Made by a program: the position numbers and the translations under genes. 64,000 nucleotides of DNA from Conchocele bisecta. Taxonomy: Eukaryota > Mollusca > Bivalvia > Lucinida > Thyasiridae. Every line of letters begins with the position of its first letter. The first letter of the stretch is position 1. Of the stretch, positions 1-12,000 are shown piece by piece. Below the pieces are notes generated by a model that made no database searches, was not told the origin of the DNA, and saw only the letters and a list, made by a program, of their open reading frames with translations. Where the stretch lies: NCBI GenBank assembly GCA_029237695.1, contig JAQRGA010000033.1, positions 124,001 through 188,000 on the forward strand, read 5' to 3'.

Positions 1-94
1 TCACGGTTACCGTCAATTAACTACAACTATGCATGCATGATGGCATAGATTAATTGTTTCAAAACAGAAAAAAGATGTGTGTCATTGTCAATCA

Positions 95-495
95 GGGCTC
101 CAGATAAGGAATTAGTAACTGAGTATTGTTACTCCATCATTTCTGAAGCAATTGGGTATTTCAAAATTTTAATTAGGTAAAATTAAATCACACTACTGTT
201 TACACATCAACGGACAGAAATTATTGAATAGTTTGTTTCGAAATGAAAACATATCTTGGCATTTCATTAGAATTGTCTCCTTGGAGACAATTCTAATGAA
301 ATACCAATATGTGTTTTCTTAGAAAATAAGAGAAATATGCTATATTTGTGGTATGTTTATTGTTTTTTCTGCAGCATGAAAAATGTTCCATCAAATTTGT
401 ATTGCTTTTTCATACTCACTACTTCTGATTTCAATTGGGTTTTTGGCAATTTTAATTGGGTATTTACGTAAATACGCAGCTTATCTGGAGCACTG
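95..495. repeat. Palindromic MITE B, full copy
   Basis: About 400 bp starting GGGCTCCAGATAAGG and ending CTTATCTGGAGC, with a central hairpin at 256-305 around GTCTCCTTGGAGAC. At least five other copies occur in the window. Ends match those of MITE E. Confidence 0.75.
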
Positions 496-1120
496 GTCAA
501 TTATACCAGTGTCGGTATGGCTCAAGTTGTCTTTGTCTTCTGCTTTAGCGCGGCACAGAACTTTCAAGTTGAAATGCAATTAATGTCCGCGCTGACTTTT
601 CAGCGTGACACATACGTCAAATGCAGTCTCGTGCAGAATGCACGAGTGTTTACAGGTCTGCTCCTGAATCGTCTTGGTTGAGAACGGCAACTCTTGAAAT
701 CTACTCCCGTACCATCCATAGGCAGAGTGACGATTCCACTCATAGGATTCCTCTGCAGAATAGCGAATCAGATCTGATTCACACTTTAGCAGTTAGTTCT
801 GAAAGATTTTCTACATATTTTAACTGAAATGAGTGTTAATATTAGGAAAATAATATATTCAAGTAATTATGAAATAAATTTACATGTGTAGATGACCTGA
901 TGAAGTAAATTTAAGCTAGAATTAACAAGTGACCCAGTCAGTGGCAGCCAAATTCAACATGTAAAAGTTAAGAATGATGGGGTCCATTTTCTGTAACTTA
1001 ATGCAAACAAATAATTTTCTATATGTTCTACAATGGTAAAATTTGTTTCAGAATTATTAGTTTGTATTACTTTTATATTACTAATATATTTTTCAGATGG
1101 AAAATATCTTAAATATGACA
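496..1120. other. Unassigned intronic stretch
   Basis: Mostly unique AT-rich sequence. A 68-codon open frame at 621-827 shows no recognisable protein features and no codon pattern I would trust. No exon seen. Confidence 0.4.
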
Positions 1121-1124
1121 TTTA

Positions 1125-1430
1125 ACTGGCCTGTATATTGGTATTGGCAAACAGTGTAGATCCAGATGAGCCGGCTCATGACAAATTTTCATATTTTTGA
1201 GAACAAAAACACCCCCTTTTCATAAATGGACTACCGGTAGTTTGAAAATAATTGTGTGATCATTGGAGTGGTTGCAAAATTAACATAATCAAAATCCATT
1301 CCAGTTACTTTTTTGAAGTGGCGATTTTTTTTCTCGAAAATTGTAATTTTTTATCGCCAATTGTTTATTTTTATCGCCAATTGCGAAAGTGGCGATCGCC
1401 AGCGGAATCCCTGGTGAAAGGGTTAAATCG
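1125..1430. repeat. Degraded piggyBac-like MITE M fragment
   Basis: Shares with the copies at 16.4 and 46.2 kb the segments GGTATTGGCAAACAGTG, GCAGATCCAGATGAGCC-like and CATAAATGGACT. Its ends are eroded. Confidence 0.5.
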
Positions 1431-1629
1431 TCACTCGCGTTTGATCGTCTATTTTAGATCCAGGAATTACAGATCCTGTCTGGCCACAGCACGGTGACGC
1501 TTCATAACCAGGACTGGCAGTGCCATCGCCTGTGTGAGCACCTCGACCATGCTCTCCTACACGGGTATGCTGTTCATCTTGTTCGTGTATGGAAACTGAT
1601 GTTTCTTTTTCTGCTGGATGGGTTGTGCA

Positions 1630-1805
1630 CACAGGTTGAAGTAACGGACTGCGGTCTATAAATACATTAAATATGCCTAAAAGCATCAATAAATGAAAAA
1701 AAATTAGCTAAGCAAACTTTTTTTAGCTTATTTTTTTTTTATTTATTGATGCGTTTAGGCATATTTAATGTATGTATAGACCTCGGTCCGTTACTTCAAC
1801 CTGTG
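1630..1805. repeat. Foldback element L, copy 1
   Basis: Inverted arms CACAGGTTGAAGTAACGG and CCGTTACTTCAACCTGTG enclose matching inner arms (TTAAATATGCCTAAAAGC and its complement). The second copy is at 7308. Confidence 0.75.
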
Positions 1806-1854
1806 GTTGTGCAGTTTTTTATCTACCATTTTGAGTTTGTGTGTCAAATTTGGT

Positions 1855-2065
1855 GTCTTTTGAAAATAATTGTGTTTCATATTATGGAAAAAATAGGAAA
1901 ATTTCTGAATGTTGGTGTATCAATTCCCAAAAATGTTATTATTTGACTGGTAAATATTTGCAAAAAGTGCAGATCCTGATAAGATGGCTCGTTACGAGAC
2001 GGCTTATCTGGGTCTACACTATTGCAAAAACTGCTAAAGAGGTCTGTAGTATTGAAAGGGTTTAC
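1855..2065. repeat. MITE M copy, inverted and diverged
   Basis: Contains the hairpin AGATGGCTCGTTACGAGAC and a GTAGTATTGAAAGGGTTTA end, the complement of the ACCCTTTCAA end in other copies. Confidence 0.55.
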
Positions 2066-2241
2066 AGCAGGGTATAGTCTCTTTCTGGTGGATGGGTTGT
2101 CACTTGTGGTCTAGGCTATGTCGTGCATAGTCCATTTTCCCACCTCAAACTGCCCATGTCTCTTAAAATATGAGGATCGCCCATTGCCTAGTAATGGGGA
2201 AGTTTGTTTTTCAAAATTATGTGGGCTCCCTGGTTGAATGT

Positions 2242-2474
2242 GTTAACCCTTCGAACCTGAAAGCCCGCTATAGCGGTTTATGCAAACAGTGCAGATCCAG
2301 ATGAGCCGTCTCTTGTCAAGATCTGCACTTTTTGAAAGTAACTTTCATATTTTTGAGAACAAAAAATACCCCCTTTTTATAAATGGACTTGTCTGAAATC
2401 ATTTTGTGAGGATTGGATTGGTTGAAAAATTAACATATCAAACTCCGTTCCAGTTACTTAGGGGTGAAGGGATT
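2242..2474. repeat. MITE M copy
   Basis: Starts GTTAACCCTTCGAAC and ends TTAGGGGTGAAGGGATTA, with the GCAGATCCAGATGAGCC arm. The TTAA next to CCCTT ends is what piggyBac-type elements leave. Confidence 0.6.
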
Positions 2475-2525
2475 ATCTCTAGGCTGTGCCTTCGACACCC
2501 TGCTGGTGCACAGTTCGTTCTTTCC

Positions 2526-2769
2526 CCAGGGGGACGTTTCACTAAACTGCGTATGACTAAAATGTTCGTAAGTGCAAAATTATGATAGTCTGTAAATTTC
2601 ACATTAACGTTTTCTTGTAAACAATTATTTGATTTACATTTATTGAGCATAGGCTGCATATGCAGCCTATGCTCAATAAATGTAAATCCATCAATTTATA
2701 TTTCCAGACGATCCTAAATTTGCAGTTAGGAACATTTTAGTCGTAAGAAATTTAGTGAAACGGCCCCTG
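2526..2769. repeat. Palindromic MITE I, copy 1
   Basis: Arms CGTTTCACTAAACT and AGTGAAACGG flank a central palindrome around GCATAGGCTGCATATGCAGC. Nine copies occur in the window. A short SINE tail remnant (2772-2842) follows. Confidence 0.75.
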
Positions 2770-2904
2770 TATGGGAATCGACCCCATTAACCAGGCCTAA
2801 AATGACCATACCTGTTGACAGGCTGTCAAACATAAGTAAATCTTTTCGCACCCTGCAGACTGTAATGTTACTTATATAGACAACACCGTTTAATTCAATT
2901 CCAG

Positions 2905-3014
2905 TTTACGCCACGTGACCCCGGGGTATTGGATGATAGTACGGGAGTTCACCCACCGTGACTGTGTGAAGGAGATCAAGAGGATGAGGAACGTCACTAC
3001 GGATCTCGGCAGAG
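2905..3014 (+). CDS. PLEKHM2: PLEKHM2 visible exon 1 (RUN domain, first part)
   Basis: Acceptor ttccag, donor GTTTGT. The first base closes a codon begun in an upstream exon outside the window; the last base opens a Gly codon. It encodes 36 residues from LRHVTPGYW to TTDLGR. This matches the RUN helix region that in vertebrates reads SSGYWVLV...TNLGR. No upstream partner exon ending with two codon bases is recognisable in 1-2900. Confidence 0.88.
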
Positions 3015-6000
3015 GTTTGTAATATTGCAGTGGAACATAGGGATGTACCCGTTTCAGAAGTGGGTGGCAGGTGGGAGCATGCGATGGGTAATTTAACGAT
3101 CGGGATTCATCCTCACCGGACTCCAGACCGGAGACCTGTAGCCTATTTCACCAACATTGCAAAGTATACTTATCCAGCAAAGTATACTTTGAGGGAGAAA
3201 TTTTCAATTTTAGGATAAATTTATTAATTTTTAGCCAGGTTTTTTGAAAAAAAATCCAGGCTATTGGATTGGCGAAAGCCGGGCGGGCGGGCGACGGGCG
3301 GGCGGCGTCCACAATCAATGTTAAGTTTTCGTGTTTGAGTCCATTTCTTTGTTACTGTACCACCTAGGACCACCAAACTTTCACAGCTTCATAATCAAGG
3401 GGTGCCCACCACATATCACTATCCAACATGTTACCTTTTTTTTTAACTTGACCCATTTTTTCCGCGTAGTCGACTTAGCCATTTTCAATGTTAAGTTTTC
3501 GCGTTTACAATGTTAAGTTTTCGTGTTTAAGTCCATTTCTTTGGTACTGTACCACCTAGGACCACCAAACTTTCACAGCTTCATAATGAAGGGGTGCCCA
3601 CCACATATCACTATCCAACATGTTACTTTTTTTTTTAACTTGACCCATTTTTTTGCGCAGTCGACTTAAGCCATTTTCAATGTTAAGTTTTTGCGCTTAC
3701 AATGTTAAGTTTTCGTGTTTAAGTCCATTTCTTTGGTACTGTACCACCTAGGACCACCAAACTTTCACAGCTTCATAACCAAGGGGTGCCTACCACATAC
3801 AACTATCCAACATGTGACCATTTTTTTACCTTCACCTATTATTTCTACGTAATTGACTTAGCCATTTTCAACGTTAACTATTTAACGTACGTCTGGTTAA
3901 AGTTTTTTGGTTAAAACTTTTTCGTTATACTATATCTCTGCAACTGCTTCGCCCATTACCTTGAAACTTCACATGGGTGTTTATCATCATCCATATTTTC
4001 ATTCTAACCCCCAACCGTGCGGCCCCTGTGCCCAATGTCAAGGTCAAATTACTTTTGAATTTTTTTGTTAAAGTTTTTTCGTGTACTATATCTCTGCAAC
4101 TGCTTCACCCATTACCTTGATACTTCACATGGGTGTTTATCATCATTGTCGCACCCGCTTGCGGAAAGCGCGATATCGTCGGCATTTTGGCATACGTCCG
4201 TCCTTCCGTCCGTGTCCGGTTAAAGTTTTTTCGTTAAAGTTTTTCCATCTACTATATCTATTTTTTTAGTGTCCATGCCTCGCTCCAAGGCGCGACATGC
4301 AGGCCACGGCCATCTAGTCTACAAAAAGTGGGTGTAATTATGTTATCCAAGTGTCTATGCTTGGAAAAAACCTGGCCTTCGTGGCTTTGCCTCGTTTCTT
4401 GTTATTATACTGAATTTATTACATTATCACAGCCATTTTGGCAGTGATAATGTAATAAATTCAGTATAATAAATCTGCATACTTTTAATCATCAAATATA
4501 TGCAGTCGTTAGTTATATATGAAATAATGCATTTCGGGAAAAAGTAAATGATTTAATACTCCCTCAAAGTATACTTTGCTAGAAAAGTATACTTTGCAAT
4601 GTTGGTGAAATCGGCTACTGGTTTGGCCCTCAGGTACGTCTTTGGCATTCTTGTATGTGAGGGTTTTAATCTCGTTATACCCCTTGTATCAGTAATACGA
4701 TTATCCCTAATCCTATTACTTTTTGGGGAAGAGGCTTATAGTCTGTTTCACGAAAGCTGCCCAAATTTTACGGCCATATAAACAATTTAAAAACAATATT
4801 TTTTTCGATAGTATTAAATGGAAGGAAAATTTAAGAATGAGCCTTCTTTTTATTTCGTGAAATTTGGTCAAATATTGGTTTTATTACGAAAAATTGATTT
4901 CTCTATGGGAATTTAACATGGGGGAAAAAGAGGCAAAGGAGTGTGGGAGGAGTCAAAACACTAATGTTTTTTGGAAATTGACTCCGAAACCTAGCTAGAT
5001 AGCTTGGAAATGATCCAACTAAGAAAACAAAAGTTAAATTTTGAAAATTTCCCCATGTTAAATCCCCATAGACATCTTCACTCCACTCCGTGAAGATGTC
5101 TATGTGGATTTAACATGGGGAAATTTTGTTTTCGCAATAAAATCAATATTTGACCAAATTTCACGAAATAAAAAGAAGGCTCATTCTTAATTTTTCCTTT
5201 AATTTAATATTATCAAAAGAAATCTTGTTTTTGAATTGTTTATATAGCCGTAAAATTTGGGCAGCTTTCGTGAAACAGACAGTAGTGATTTTCATTTTTG
5301 GTGTGGTATGGACCTGGCACCAGGTCCGGTTATTCTAATTTCAGGGCTGAATATATATTTATTTTGATGTAAATAATCCATTCCGATTTTGGGATTTTCT
5401 CCGCAATGCAGCAGGTTAAAACGGGATTGAACCCGTTTGTCCGGCCTTACATGACCTTAGCAGTTGATAGGCCGTTAAACACCAATAAACAAACAAACTA
5501 GTCACAGCCACATGTTTGCAATGTAATTTCCTGACAATTTCAGGACGGGCCTGGCTATTTATGGCCCTAAACGAGGGATTATTGGAGAGCTACATCCGAT
5601 GTTACCAGCAGAATGAGGGCCTTGTGACAGATTACTACGTGAAGGATGCGCTAGTCCGCGACCAACAGGTGAAGTCAGAGCTCCAGATAAGCTGCATATT
5701 TGCTTAAATACCCAATTGAAATTGCCAAAAACCCAATTGAAATAAAAAGTAGTGAGTATCAAAAAGCAATAAAAAAAATTGAGGTACCTTTATCATGCTG
5801 CAGAAAACTAATAAACGGACCACAAATATAGCATATTTTTCTTATTTTCTAAGAAAACACTTCTTGGTATTTCATTAGAATTGTCTCCAAGGAAAATGGT
5901 ATTGAATACTTGACCCGTCGCTCCTTCTCACTGTGCTTCAGTAGATCTATTATTGTGGTACCCAGTGTGCACGGACTTTTGATATTATAAATGGTCCATA

Positions 6001-9000
6001 ACAATAATGTGCACAGTCCTACACCGATATCAAATATAGCTGATGTTGTCCTCACTGCCGTCAATCTGGCATCTTTTTCAAACACCGACGTTACGATGAC
6101 GTTTATTTTCGCCTTTCGACCACAACCCTTATCATCCTCAAGTGATTCCCGTTCATCTGTAAACGTCTTGTACCATTTAAAAACTAGCACTCTTTTAACA
6201 TTAATACTGGTACACAGTGTTTTGTCAGAAAACACCGTGTACCAGTATTAATGTTAAAAGTCTGCTAGTCTGCATAATTTTATATCTTTTCGTTGGTGTC
6301 TTCACAAGATCTATGCAAAACCTGGTGATAATCCTTTTTGATAAACCTGATGATGAAACAGAAGTCCTTTCCATTGCCGCCATTTTTAATACAAATTGCT
6401 TCGCACATCCGTTTATAAACCGTTGTTTATTTCCGATTCGAACATTCGATTGACAGAAAATTTTAGAGTCACATCACATTAACGTTACGATGCACTTTGG
6501 CGAAGTTTCTTGTTTATTAGTTTACATGTGAGAAAGTAAGCAAGCATGGCGTGCGCCGGGTATGCGTTTCTATGGTAATTCAATCGTTTGTTATTTTAAA
6601 CTGAGTAACAACACAGAGCTCCAGATACGTTTCAAAATCATTGCGTATTTTACTTTTACAAATGGGTTATTGATTTAAACATTCACTTATTTGAGCTGCA
6701 AAAAGCAAACACTGTTTGCTTTTTGCAGCTCAACTAAGTGAATTTTCAACTTTATGAGTGTTTGCTTTTTGCAGCTCAACTAAGTGAATTTTCAACTTTA
6801 TGACGGTATTTTTACTACTCCATTTTAAAATCAATGCGTATTTTCACATTGCTGTGCGTATTTTGTACTCTCACTTTTGATAATCAATGCGTATTCAGCT
6901 AACATAATTGCATAAAATACGCCAATACGCACCTTATCTGGAGATCTGCCAACACTCACTCTGATTATTGCAAATGGATAGCAGTTTCCAGTAAACTATA
7001 TTTCATGGTCATATTGTAAATAATATACCTCTAAAAGAGAACATCTACATTGTTTTGTTTAACATCTCACCGTGTGTGTGTTTGTCTCTGCGATAACAAA
7101 TCAAATGCTTTATTATTTAAATTCCGAGGTTTTTGCCGATCTAAAACTGTATTCTGAATGTAATTATCAATATCTCACCATGTGTTTGTTTGTCTAGCGC
7201 TGGAATGTGCTGCTGACCTTGACATCGGGGCTGGAGAATGCGATATTCCAGTTGGAGTGCGTAAGTACTGGTGCTTTCAATGACATTGTGCGAGTTCGTA
7301 TTTTAGCCACAGGTTGAAGTAACGGGCTGAGGTCTATAAATACATTAAATATGCCTAAAAGCATCCATAAAGGAAAAAAAAAAAAGCTAAACAAAAAATT
7401 GTTACTCCCTCTATAACACTTATAAGTGGTATAGAGGGAGTAAATATTTGTTTAGCTTATTTCTTTTCCATTTATGGATGCTTTTAGGCATATTTAATGT
7501 ATTTATAGACCTCGGTCCGTTACTTCAATCTGTGATTTTAGCCTGTGAATGGCAAGCCTAATAACTGGTTGTGGGTGGTAGGTAGGATCATGCGATGGGT
7601 AATTTAACGACCGGAATCCCGACCAGAGACCTGTAGCCGATTTCATCAACATGGCAAATACTTATCTAGCAAAGTATACTTTTCAATTTACAGATAAATT
7701 TATTAATTTATTAATTTTTATTATATTGAATTTATTACATTATCACAGCCATTTTGGCTGTGATAATGTAATAAATTCAGTATAATAATTATGCATACTT
7801 TTAATCATCAAATATATGCAGTCGTTAGTTTTACAGTGGAACCCCTCCAAACCGGACCCCCTCTATACCGGAATTCGCGCTATACCGAACATACGACCAC
7901 GTCCCGAATATTCTGCTATATAAACACATTAGTTTCTACCCCTCTATTCCGGAACCCCTCTACTCCGTAATCCGGACGCCATTTCAAGTCCCAAAACCAT
8001 ATTTCAGCGTTAAAATAACCCCGGAAAACCGGAAACACGGTCACCTGTCAGGATGTCATCCAAGAAATGCACCGCGCCCAATTTCAATGTTGTTGTTTCA
8101 AGCGGGTGTCAAAATCACACCGTGTTTACAATAGACTGGCTCCCAGTAGTATTGTTCAGCTCTGGTTCCCAGAATGCGGAGCCACGAGAATGAGACGATT
8201 CTAACGGACTCCCAACTTGACATTTGTGTGGAAGAAATAACAAAATTGATCAAATTACGCACATTAACTATCCATGCGTGTAATGCGCTAAGCGGCGTGT
8301 TTTTTTTAACGTCATAAGCGGCGTTACAAAGTTAAGAATCTATTCAATACATGCGACCTAAATACGAGACATGTTTGCTGTTTTACAAGCTCATTACAAT
8401 AGCATGGTTCACAATTTAATTATACGCGTACGTAACAATTACGGAAATAAAATAATCGGCACATTATTTGTGAACCCACCGACCGATTAATTGAGATAAT
8501 CTGATAATTACTTAACGAGGCTGTAAACTCGTGACTGTAGCCTGTGGGCTATTGTAGCAGCTCGCGGTAACTACACAGCACACGCGAAATGTATCATATG
8601 CTCTTTGCGACCAGTGTAGACCGTAGACTCAGATAACATTGCGAATCTGCACTATTTCCTATACCCCTTGTGAATCTGCACTATTTGCAATGTCAATAGA
8701 AAAAACACATTCTGGTCTTAAAAGAGTGCTCCAGCTGATCGAGAAAGTAATTTGGGGGTACATTTCTTATTTCTCCATACAAATGGCAAGTTGGGAGTGC
8801 TTTAGAATCGTCTCATTCGGACTTAACTTTGTAATCAATATGGTAATAATGGTATATACTATAGAAATCCAAGAGTTAATGATGGAAAACATACATTTCC
8901 TTAACTGGAAATAGAAAACCCCTCTAAACCGAAAACCCCTATAAACCAAACTTTTCAGTCTGTCCCCAGGGTGTTCGGTTTAGAGTGGTTCCACTGTATA

Positions 9001-12000
9001 TGAAATAATGCATTTCGGGAAAAATAAATGATTACTCCCTCAAAGTATACTTTGCTAGATAAGTATACTTTGCAATTTTGATGAAAACGGCTACTGGTTT
9101 GGACCTCATGTATGTCCTTGGCATTCTTGTATGTGAGAGTTGAATTTGGTTATACCCCTTATAGGAGTAATACGATTATTCATAATCCTATTACTTTTAG
9201 GGGAAGAGACCAAATGACTTTGTTGTGGTATTTTTACTACTGTAATTCAAATTGTATCCAACCTATAATGGGTTAACTGACAACGTGGTGGGATAGAACA
9301 CCTGACTTCCAATCCAGAGGTTGTGGTTTCAAACCTCGCCTTAGGCATCAAAATACTATATACTCATAGTATTTCCATCCCACTGGTCTGTCGGATGAGA
9401 CTAAACTGTGATCCCGTCTTTATATGACCTTAGCTGTTGCTGGGATGTTAAATCCTTTCACTTTTCACTTTTGTTCATTTCTCCGTAAAAGTAAGTTGTT
9501 ACTACTCATTTGAACCGTCTCGACGAGACATATAACAACATATACTTTCGAACAGAAATACAGAGAAAATAGCGAGAACAAAATATCCAAATTTTCATAC
9601 GACTATAATTGTATCCAGCTTAATGGGTGTAACAGCAATCCCTGCTATTATAGGAATGAATGGCCTTTTTGTGGAATTTATCGGGGTATAAACTTGGAAA
9701 AGTCGCGGGAATACTGGACGAAGGCCGGAAGGCCTCGTCCAGTATTCCCGCGACTTTTCCACGTTTATATCCCCGTTAAATTCCACAAAAAGACCATTCA
9801 TTCCTTATAATTCCAGCATTTGAAATAAATTCATGAAGAAAATGTGTTTATTTTCCGTTTTCTTAAGAATTATTTTAACTGCGACTGACGGTTACGGAAA
9901 GTAGTTCGGCATGGGAGTTTACTGGGATATAAATTTTGGACAGAGACTTGCTACGGACCAATCAAATGTTAGGGAATTGTGTAAATATTTTTGTGCTGGA
10001 ATTATTACAGGACATGCCATACCTCGACCTGTGTGTCTACCCACCAAAAAGCCAACACTTTGGCAGTGTACACTTGGGGGCGACCGTCGAGTTTGATAAA
10101 CTATCCATCTGCAGCATGGAGAGCGTTCACTTCGGCTCGGCAAAACCACTTCCACCCGTAAGTATTTTCTTTCACGATACAAGATGGCTTGATAGTGTAG
10201 GGGTGGAGCATAGGACATCATATAAAATCCTATAAAATGCCTTAAGCGAAACTCTGTGTACATGTAACAATGCCCACACTAGGTATGAACAAATAATTGT
10301 CAATTGCCATCCCAATGGTCTTGAAACATGTCTTTTGTCTCTATGCTGCTGGGTCGTTAAGTTAAGTTAAAATATATACAGAGAAGAATAAATTGTAATG
10401 TCCGTTAACATTTTAAAGAAACGTCTGATGTAAAATGTATAATAATGCCAATCAATACGTGGGGTAACGGTGACTGACTGTTTATTTGCCAGAATGTGTC
10501 TAGGTTGATGTCTCTGATATAAAGAACTTGTTATGCCTAGTGAGTGGGCATGTACCTTTAACATGCATCACCAGGTATTTCAGAATCTTTTCCTTTTTCA
10601 CACATATTACCGTGGGTGGCAGGTGGGAGAATGCGATGGGTAATTTAACGATCGGGGTTCATCCTTACCGGAATCCTGACTGGAGACTTGGTTTGGCTCT
10701 CACATACGTCTTTGGCATTTTGTATGTGACAGTTGAATCTGGTTATACCCCTTATGTGAGTATTACGATATTTGTAATCCTATTTTAGGGGAAGGGCCAA
10801 GTGACTTGGTGTGGTACATGTATGGACCTGGCACCAGGTCAGGTTATTCTAATTTCAGGGCTGAATATATTTGTTCTCGATGTAAATATTCCGTTCTGAT
10901 TTTGGGATTTTCCCCCCAATGCAGCAGGTTAAAATGGGATCGAACCTGTTTGCCCGGCCTTACATGACCTTGGCTGTTGATGGGCCATTAAACACCAATA
11001 AACAAACAAACAAACACACATATTACCAGTGTCTATGTGGATGAACCTAAAGGCTTTGGCACTCACATGGGGATCAGGGACTGTTGACAGTCATGGGGGT
11101 TATCAATATAAAACAAGGGGAAAAACATTTAGGGAGGGAGAACTATTCGCCGACTCCAGTGGCCTATTTCACCAACATTGCAAAGTATACTTATCTAGCA
11201 AAGTATGCTTTGAGGGAGACATTTTCAATTTAAGGATAAATTTATTATACTGAATGTATTACATTATCACAGCCATTTTGGCTGTGATAATGTAATAAAT
11301 TCAGTATAATAATTCTGCATATTTTTAATCATTAAATATATGCAGTCGTTAGTTCTATATGAAATAATGCATTTCTGGAAAAATAAATGATTACTCCCTC
11401 AAAGTATACTTTGCTAGATAAGTATACTTTGCAATTTTGATGAAATCTGCTATAGATTCACAAGGAAATGAATGAATATTCTTGTGTGCTCTTGCAAAAT
11501 CTCTCGAGTCGATCAGCATTGTACTGATGTGCATGATGTCAAATTGCATATCCATGAATCTGAATGCGTAAAACTACATATAATGTTTTTGTTAAAGGTA
11601 CATGCCCGCTCAGTAGTCACAAAATGTTATTTATATCAGACATCATCTGTCGGAGCCATTTTCTGGCAAATTAAACATTTATTCACCATTACTCAACATA
11701 TTGATTGGTATTATTATACATTTTATATCAGACTTAAATTTCCACACTGATAGCAGGGGCGATAACTGTGTTTCCTTAAAATGTTGGCGAACATTACTAT
11801 TTATTCTCTGTATTTGTTTTTTGACATGTAATGATCATACTTCATAATCTGTCGAAAATATTAGTTTTTTTCAGGTGACGCATTTAATTAGTGTAAATAA
11901 TTAAAAAATAGCGTGCCTCATTTGCATATGAAAATAGCCTGATACCACCGCGCGTCACTATCAGTAAAATAAATATTACTAAATGATTATATCTGTATAG

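Larger units (their letters stand above)
3060..5498 (+). repeat. SINE-like retroposon H, copy 1, split by nested insertions
   Basis: Head GTGGGTGGCAGGTGGGAGC at 3060, tail GCCGTTAAACACCAATAAAC at 5470. The copy is interrupted at 3139-4617 by MITE C (itself carrying a Helentron-like element) and at about 4739-5283 by MITE J. Sequence on either side of each insertion continues as in unbroken copies such as 10612-11014. Confidence 0.8.
7570..9233 (+). repeat. SINE H copy 2, 3'-truncated, carrying MITE C
   Basis: GTGGGTGGTAGGTAGG head, interrupted after GAGACCTG by MITE C at the same point as copy 1, then resumes TGGTTTGGACCTCATG and breaks off near 9233. Confidence 0.75.

Noticed and set aside
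621..827. 68-codon frame as the missing PLEKHM2 N-terminal exon
   Set aside because: No resemblance to the expected N-terminal RUN helix and no suitable donor leaving two codon bases.
9300..9345. tRNA gene
   Set aside because: Same RUDI-like SINE head with body and tail following.
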